Shown one piece after another: positions 32,096-64,000 of a stretch of DNA of 64,000 nucleotides. Where the stretch lies: the NCBI RefSeq assembly GCF_018991925.1, contig NW_024722158.1, forward strand, positions 8,622,420 through 8,686,419, in the 5' to 3' direction. How positions within the stretch are numbered: position 1 is the stretch's first letter; the number at the start of each line of letters is the position of its first letter. Origin of the DNA: Homarus americanus (Eukaryota > Arthropoda > Malacostraca > Decapoda > Nephropidae). Below the pieces are notes generated by a model, which searched no databases, was not told where the DNA came from, and saw only the letters and a program-made list of their open reading frames with translations. Both the position numbers and the translations under genes were made by a program.

Positions 32096-34338
32096 AACCT
32101 TCACTGACAAATGAATTGCGGTCGGCTGACCATGTGTGTTTTATTAAATGTTATGATTGACTGATTCTTATGTAAAGATATAACATGTGAACATCGTGCA
32201 ATCCTTTTCAAGAACTGTATAATCTGTGTGATAATTGGTTACCTCTCGCTCTTGGTAACCTTCCTGAAAATTATCAACCAAACGCCACCTCTCATAAAAC
32301 TAGTGTAAATAAATGATGATGATTACCGTTTGGTAAATATTCGTCCAGTGGCTATCCTCAGGTTTTTATATAACAATATGTGGGTTTTTGGGGTGTATTA
32401 TGGTGTATTTTTTCTCAAATCTGACCTACATTTTTGGTGCAAATAAATATATTTTTTTAAATGAACATTTTCATTTGTAACCGAAACCGCTAATTTGCCC
32501 CCAAAATGGCGGTCAGGTTTGAGTAAAACACACAAAAAAACCTAACCATTTTTTTAGCTTACCTGCTCCTGTCATGGTGGAGGATACAGCTGGGCGATCT
32601 GGTGCGCTTATGGTTACAAACGAAGGAATTTCTTTCCTTAAAAGTGAACAATTTCCACTTACGACAGTCTTGATGTTGGTAGGGCACCGTGACCTTGTAA
32701 TATTTGGATTGCTTCACTGTCGTTCTCACAAACTCGCTGAATAACAACTAGATAAGGGAGAGAACACTTATCGCATGCCATCACGAGCCTTCAAAATTCG
32801 AAATTGTGCGGTGGAAGGCTGCTTCAAAATGATTGGCCAGCCAAGTCAAGTGACGCGATGCTCGGTGTCTTGTGGCAGAGGAGGAGAGAAGTGACTGGCA
32901 ACATGGCGGGTACAAAAATTTACGCCTAGAAATTTGTGATACTCCGTTAATATTAATCTACACAAGAAAAGATATGAAGTCATATATTTTTGTTTATTAT
33001 TCTCTGCGTCTGTAATATTGAAAATTGGGAACCTGCTGACAGCCCATGGACGATTATTACCTGCTGTTTTTGCAATGAAACCAATACTTTCATTTTAATA
33101 TATTTTATCCACATCCCACACACCCTACTAAACGAATTATTTTACAGTGTATGAAGAAGGTATTGCACTTTCACAGACATTTGTCCAAAATTGACAGCAC
33201 ATGAACATTTTAAAATTTTCCGCCTTAAAACACATCATCTTGCCTTGGTAACAATCACTTTCCCTCGAGCTGCTGAGGCATTAGAGTAATGGGTCGAGAA
33301 GTAAAAGGGTGCAGGGTGCGTGATGTCGAACCAGATTTAGTCTGTTAAATGCCACTTGGGGCAATCTGTTGTTCGGTTCACTCGAATCCAAAATGTGACC
33401 CAGTGTATCTAATTAGACTTGTTGCCAGAAAGTTTGTATTATTTAATTTTTTACTCCATTGGGACTACTTGATTAGCTTCGTTGGAAAAAACACCTTATT
33501 TTTATGGAAAGCTTTAATTTCTTATTGATGTATTCACCGTGATATTAAATTTCTTATAAGACTAAATTAAAAATTTTAACTTAAATGCCCTTTATTTATG
33601 TTGAATTTGCAAAGATTCAAGAAAGGTTGTTATTTCAATGGGCCTTTGATTCCTTTCTTCCTCTCTCTCTTCGCCTTTCTTGTAGCTTGAGTGCTCATTA
33701 TTTTCACATTTTATTTTGAAACTTCGAGTATGAGGAAGTGCATAATGAGGTATAATATTAAGCAGAAAAATTGATGAACTTTGTTGACAATAATTTGTAT
33801 AGCGTTTTTATTTCCAAATGTCAAGCTTTATTTGAGGAACAATTTTTTTTCTACTCATCATAAATAAAAACACCGATCTTGCACATTAGCACTGAATTGA
33901 ACACTATCGACTTTCTTGGACTGTTAATTTGACTGGTCACTACCATTTTTTTTTTAATTTTTGCCACTCATTCAGTCAACCCCATTGTTACGGAGGTTCT
34001 CGGGGTCCATCACTCGACCTCAGCACTAGAGATCAATGCCTCAAGATGCTATCAGCACGGAATACTGGCAGGTCTATATATATATTTTTTTAGTGAAAGC
34101 TACGGACCCAAGGAATAACCAAAAAGTATAAGCAACATCACGGCAAAAATTAAGTGTGAACTGATTTAAGTCTTAAACATGACCACTTGACCAGCGCTGG
34201 AATATGTGCAGGTGTATTTAAAAGATCAGGCAAGACTAGTACTTAACAACAGAGCTGTGACCGACCGTCCTACCATCTGTTATTGTAAGCTGACAAGTGG
34301 TAGAGAGAATGAAGGTATTAACCAGTTACTGGAGACTT
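32096..34338. other. Intergenic DNA, no gene recognised
   Basis: AT-rich with short T runs. No exon, RNA or clear element was identified. Confidence 0.45.
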
Positions 34339-34771
34339 TGTAGTGGATTCCTCCTCTACAAACGCTTGTCGCTGAGTAGCCGACCCCGCGAATTCCCCAG
34401 TGTATGCCTTGTGGTCTAGGTTAACCAGCGCCGCTTTACATGACGGAGGTCAACTATTAAGCCACGCCTACCTCCGCTATAGAAGACCTGACCTCGTGGT
34501 GACCTGCCTCTCTTTTTCCACCTACAGCCGCAGCAAGCAACACCTCATCCTCCACTCCTGCCCTCGCTCCCGCCGGCGACTATGCCGCCCTTCAAGCTGC
34601 CTGTCCTCTGAGAAACCCTCACCAACCAGCTCTCTCTACATCACGCTTGTAACCATGCTGCCTTCCCAGCACCAAGCTGCACTGTACATCCAATACAACA
34701 TGTATACAGAGAGCACATTGTGAGTTTCTCCATCTCATCCTGAGTGTGAACAAAACAACCCGTACCCCACA
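34339..34771 (+). mobile_element. Probable solo LTR, copy 2 (433 bp)
   Basis: Same family as 28888-29323. Starts TGTAGTGGATTCC and ends CCCCACA. Shared blocks include GGTCAACTATTAAGCCACGC, GACCTGACCTCGTGGTGACC and CATCCAATACAACATGTATA. It lies about 0.5 kb upstream of the thioesterase start codon, in the same orientation. No internal retroelement genes adjoin it. Confidence 0.72.
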
Positions 34772-35099
34772 ACTCAGCGGACAGTTTTCTCTAATGATTT
34801 TCAAATGACTACTCATAGAAAATGTTGACATGAAAAATGTTCAGTTCTATTGTTGCATATTTCTCGATATGGTAAAAATGTGTTTATGTGTATTAAGGTG
34901 AGGATAAACGTGAATGAATAATCTTATTTTTTCCCAGCTGAGAACACCGTCTGTTCCATGTCCGAACGTGTTAATGCTGACAAGAGAAAGCTTTCCGCTT
35001 TTATTTTTATGATTTGTTTGATATAATTCATTTTTAGCTATAATTTAGATAATTATAAAAGGTGTAATAAATACTGAATGACCTAGCATATGGAAATAT

Positions 35100-35300
35100 T
35101 TAATATTATTAAAGTATCGAGGTGGCATAAGCTGGTGTGCGCAGGATGTTAGCGCAGAGTCGGATGCGCCGCTGTGTGTCGTCTGTCACACGGCCGTCCT
35201 AACAAGTTCTTATGGTGATTTACTTGTGTTCTTAGTGGATCAGGCCACGGCTGACTTATAGAGAGGGTGGTACCATCGTATGGGTGGTAACGCTTCGAAG
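35100..35300 (+). promoter_or_regulatory. Probable promoter/5' UTR of the thioesterase gene
   Basis: Local rise in GC and CpG directly upstream of the ATG, with GCGCA-containing motifs (GTGTGCGCAGG, TTAGCGCAGAG) of the kind bound by NRF1-type factors in TATA-less housekeeping promoters. No TATA box at a fitting distance. Confidence 0.4.
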
Positions 35301-61182
<25,882 letters not shown>

Positions 61183-61349
61183 TAATTTTATTATGACGAA
61201 GTGATGCTAGATATTATTGACGTTAAATATAAAAGCCAATGAATGGAAAGTTTATTACAGTAGATGAGTGGAAATAGTCATGAAATGAAAGAAAATAATC
61301 TGTAAAAATATTAGAGGGAATGTACAGTATCAAGAACTAGAGTACTGTA

Positions 61350-62441
61350 CAGGAATACCCCGATTATCACAAATGATGCATTCCTAAAAGTTACTGTGAG
61401 TATTGGGTCAATTATCCCCAAACGAATAAATATAAATGGGGGAGGGTGTATTCCTAGCCAGCAGCTTCCACCTCATATTTTTTTATATAGAGTACATACT
61501 CATTATCTGAGGCTATTAAGGACCAGGGTCACCTGTATACTGTACTGTAATACAGTACCAGTAAATGTGACAAATAAATAAACATTATACGTACTAATAA
61601 ATAAAAGAAAAGAAAAAATACTGCTTTGCCATTTGGCAATAGTGTCACTACGCGCTGGACAGAGGAGACTGGAGCGGCTGAGATCTCCGACAATGCTTCC
61701 TCCTCCTCCCACAATCCGCGTGCTAATTACTGTGCATGTAAGAAATGTTTACTTTGTTGTATTTTGTCATTCTATTTCTTCTTTTGTCTTAAATTAAGTG
61801 ATTCCAGATGTATATAAGGACTTAGGCTATGATATAGTGGGATCTTAAACATTGTTCTGTAAGTATGGTATGCACATATCATGTGTTCCGACTTGCGTAC
61901 AAATCCGACTTAAAGAATGCCCTCAAGAACGGAACCCTATCTCAACCCGGGGACCCCCTGTACAGGTACACTCCATATAATGCAATAAAATAGGTACAAT
62001 AACCATAAAAAAATACAAATGAATACGTGTGTGTGTGTGTGTGCATGCGTGCGTGCGAACTTTTTAACTAGCTTTTACCATTGCTACATGAAGAATTCTA
62101 GAACTCTCTGCATGTTTTGTCATGCTGCAGTTTGGAAGTACTGTACAGGTTCAGGCATGGTGTGAGCATAACCTGTGGGTGCACCTTGTGAATGGTCCCA
62201 TTGAATATTATTAATTTCTAAACCACTTCGGGTCCTCACGTGCGGAAAAAAATGTGCCCATGTGAAATTGGCCTTTACAGCGGAGTATAAGAGCCGTGGA
62301 TAGCCTGTGCAGCTTAACATATTATTGTAGGGTATCATAATTTTTCTTTGCGAATATGTAGGGTGTGTTTTGTGAATATTGAATGGGGTGTTAATGTGTC
62401 AATTGCTGATAAGCGGGGCTGTGAATAGCGAGGTATTCCTG
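61350..62441. mobile_element. Tigger-like element with a family-A end fragment inside
   Basis: TA at 61348-61349 and 62442-62443. Ends CAGGAATACCCCGATTATCA and, inverted, CAGGAATACCTCGCTATTCA. The interior at 61735-61960 is a family-A right end (nearly identical to 1240-1370, ending GGGGACCCCCTG + TA). It starts beside a TA-CTG-TA. Confidence 0.75.
62025..62062. repeat. (TG)n microsatellite
   Basis: GTGTGTGTGTGTGTGCATGC, continuing GTGCGTGCG; simple repeat inside the surrounding element. Confidence 0.9.
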
Positions 62442-63229
62442 TATAAGGCCTTGATTTTGGTGCCGAGTTTCTCAGTGATGATTCTGTCATTCCCGGTATA
62501 TCAAATTTTTATTAAAAATCACACTACTGTACTTTCTTTTAATTTGCTCATTAATAAGTGAAACATGATGTGAAAAATATTGCTTGGCTGCAGGTTAACT
62601 GAGAATTGCATGAAACAGTGAGGATTGAGAAATGAAATCCCCTTTTATGGCAAAAGACATATGCAAGGAAATTGCAAGCACCTCATAAGCAAAGTCTGTC
62701 TCTGCTTATAAGGTGGACAATACAGTATAATGCTGCAAGCAACAAATGCATTATTCTTACTCATGTAGTTGAATCCATAGAAATCAGAAGGTTGTCTTAA
62801 GGAACATATTGGAACACTTAAGTTTGCCTCTTGACTTCTGGGCTCATTCTCTCAAACCCAATTGGATCATGTGAAATCATAACCTATCAGATTTGGGTGT
62901 GGGATCCTGAACATTGAGGACTATGGGAAAAACAAAACACTTGGTAAATGTGCCCAGACCATACAAATGGCTAGTTTAAGAATTTGCATTAATTTTCTCT
63001 GGTTATATGAGTTGAGGGGTATTACTCCCCCCAAAAACGGTACCGTAAGATTGGGTAACTTCAGATAGTGTTCGAGGTTTGTTGAAGCAGCACTTTAAGT
63101 TTGAAGGCTAAAAGATATGTTAAATGCACTATTGGTGTGTGAACTAATTAGTTATCCATTCGTGTCAACAGAAATTCGGGAAATCACATACATTTTCTAT
63201 GAAGAGAAGATTTATAGGTCTCCGAGATC

Positions 63230-63530
63230 AACCCAGAGATGGGGGTGACTTTGGACAACAGCGCTAATTCAATGGGTATACCTGTTAGAGCCTGGCCGGA
63301 CAGCCTGGGAGTGACTTTGGACATAATGAACTAATAAAAAATTGGTCAGAAATCTGCAGCAACAAAATTACATATACTGTCCCTGTAGGTCACAAAGGGA
63401 AGAAGATTCAAGAAAATGGTAATACGTGAAAATAACATGATATATGGTTCTGTTAGGGGTTCATTTTTTAAGATATACAGTACATTAGGAGAGAGAGCAA
63501 AACAAATTTAACGAAGCACTCAAGAGACAC
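63230..63530 (+). mobile_element. Faint LINE fragment
   Basis: Broken frames show SLGVTLDIMN- and VTKGRRFKKMVIRENN-like text, as in the DLGVT(L/I)D region of LINE reverse transcriptases, with a local duplication of GTGACTTTGGACA. Weak. Confidence 0.35.
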
Positions 63531-64000
63531 TTAAAAAAAAAATGGTTATAAGTACCATGTATAATGCCACCACAAGTTTAATATTATGCAATCTTGCAAA
63601 TATGTATGAATAATATTTGAATTTTGCCTCCCAAGCCATTTGTGAGCTGGCCGAAGCCACCCCAAGTTGAAGACAATTTTTACATTTTTACATTCAAGTC
63701 ACATTTTCAGGTACATGAAGCACCCCAGATTGTTTTTAAATTTTCAAGACAGACAAGTTTCTAATATTTTCTACTAGATGTATTACTCTATGTATTCTGA
63801 TATGCTCCTGCCTGACAAAGTTTGGCAACATTTGAATTAAAAAAAAAAGATTTTGATTAGCAACTTCTATTTATTACTTACACTTTAAACTAGTGACTAT
63901 TAATTAATACTTACACTCTAAACTAGCAAATGATACTTAATATGAAAACAATATAGTTAGGGCAGCATTTTGATACCAAGCTAACTTTGCTTACTGTGAC

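Overview
This window is animal nuclear DNA, most likely from a decapod crustacean (inference). It is AT-rich, with small exons and GT-AG introns. It carries degenerate arthropod TTAGG/AACCT-type motifs, many pogo/Tigger-like DNA transposons, decayed non-LTR retrotransposons (LINEs), five long tandem arrays and a very frequent TACAGTA/TACTGTA motif. There is no prokaryotic or viral genome organisation. I cannot name the species.

Three protein-coding genes and one tRNA gene are supported. (1) On the + strand, two 3'-terminal coding exons of a REX1-B domain gene (REX1BD-like) lie at 2199-2400 and 8408-8569; the 5' end was not found. The 6-kb intron between them holds three different Tigger-like elements. 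(2) On the - strand, 26955 down to 12129, is a complete five-exon gene for a predicted 249-residue secreted protein: signal peptide, threonine-rich mucin-like spacer and a rhodanese domain with active-site loop CRSGRR. All four splice phases match. (3) On the + strand, from 35301 to beyond the window, are the first five coding exons of an acyl-protein thioesterase (LYPLA/APT family), including the GFSQGG nucleophile motif. The exons for the catalytic Asp and His are not in the window. (4) A tRNA-His(GTG) gene lies at 31111-31182 (-), between the rhodanese and thioesterase genes.

Layout: 1-2198 LINE and Tigger-like debris; 2199-8569 REX1BD-like terminal exons with a transposon-filled intron; 8570-12128 AT-rich intergenic; 12129-26955 rhodanese gene, whose introns hold four unrelated minisatellites, LINE fragments and a MITE; 26956-35300 intergenic, with LINE copies, two probable solo LTRs, tRNA-His and an 89-bp hairpin MITE; 35301-64000 thioesterase gene. 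Its introns hold a 5.4-kb Tigger-like element with a LINE inserted in it (44164-49599), a hAT-type MITE, a 28-bp minisatellite and a three-level nest of Tigger-like elements (55197-56979). The three genes show no evident functional link. Most of the window's structure reflects transposition.

The most interesting general signal is the chain motif TA-(CAG or CTG)-TA-(CAG or CTG)-TA. The pogo/Tigger-like elements here mostly begin CAG, end CTG and sit in TA duplications, and several lie directly beside such chains. The chains look like accumulated excision footprints (hypothesis).
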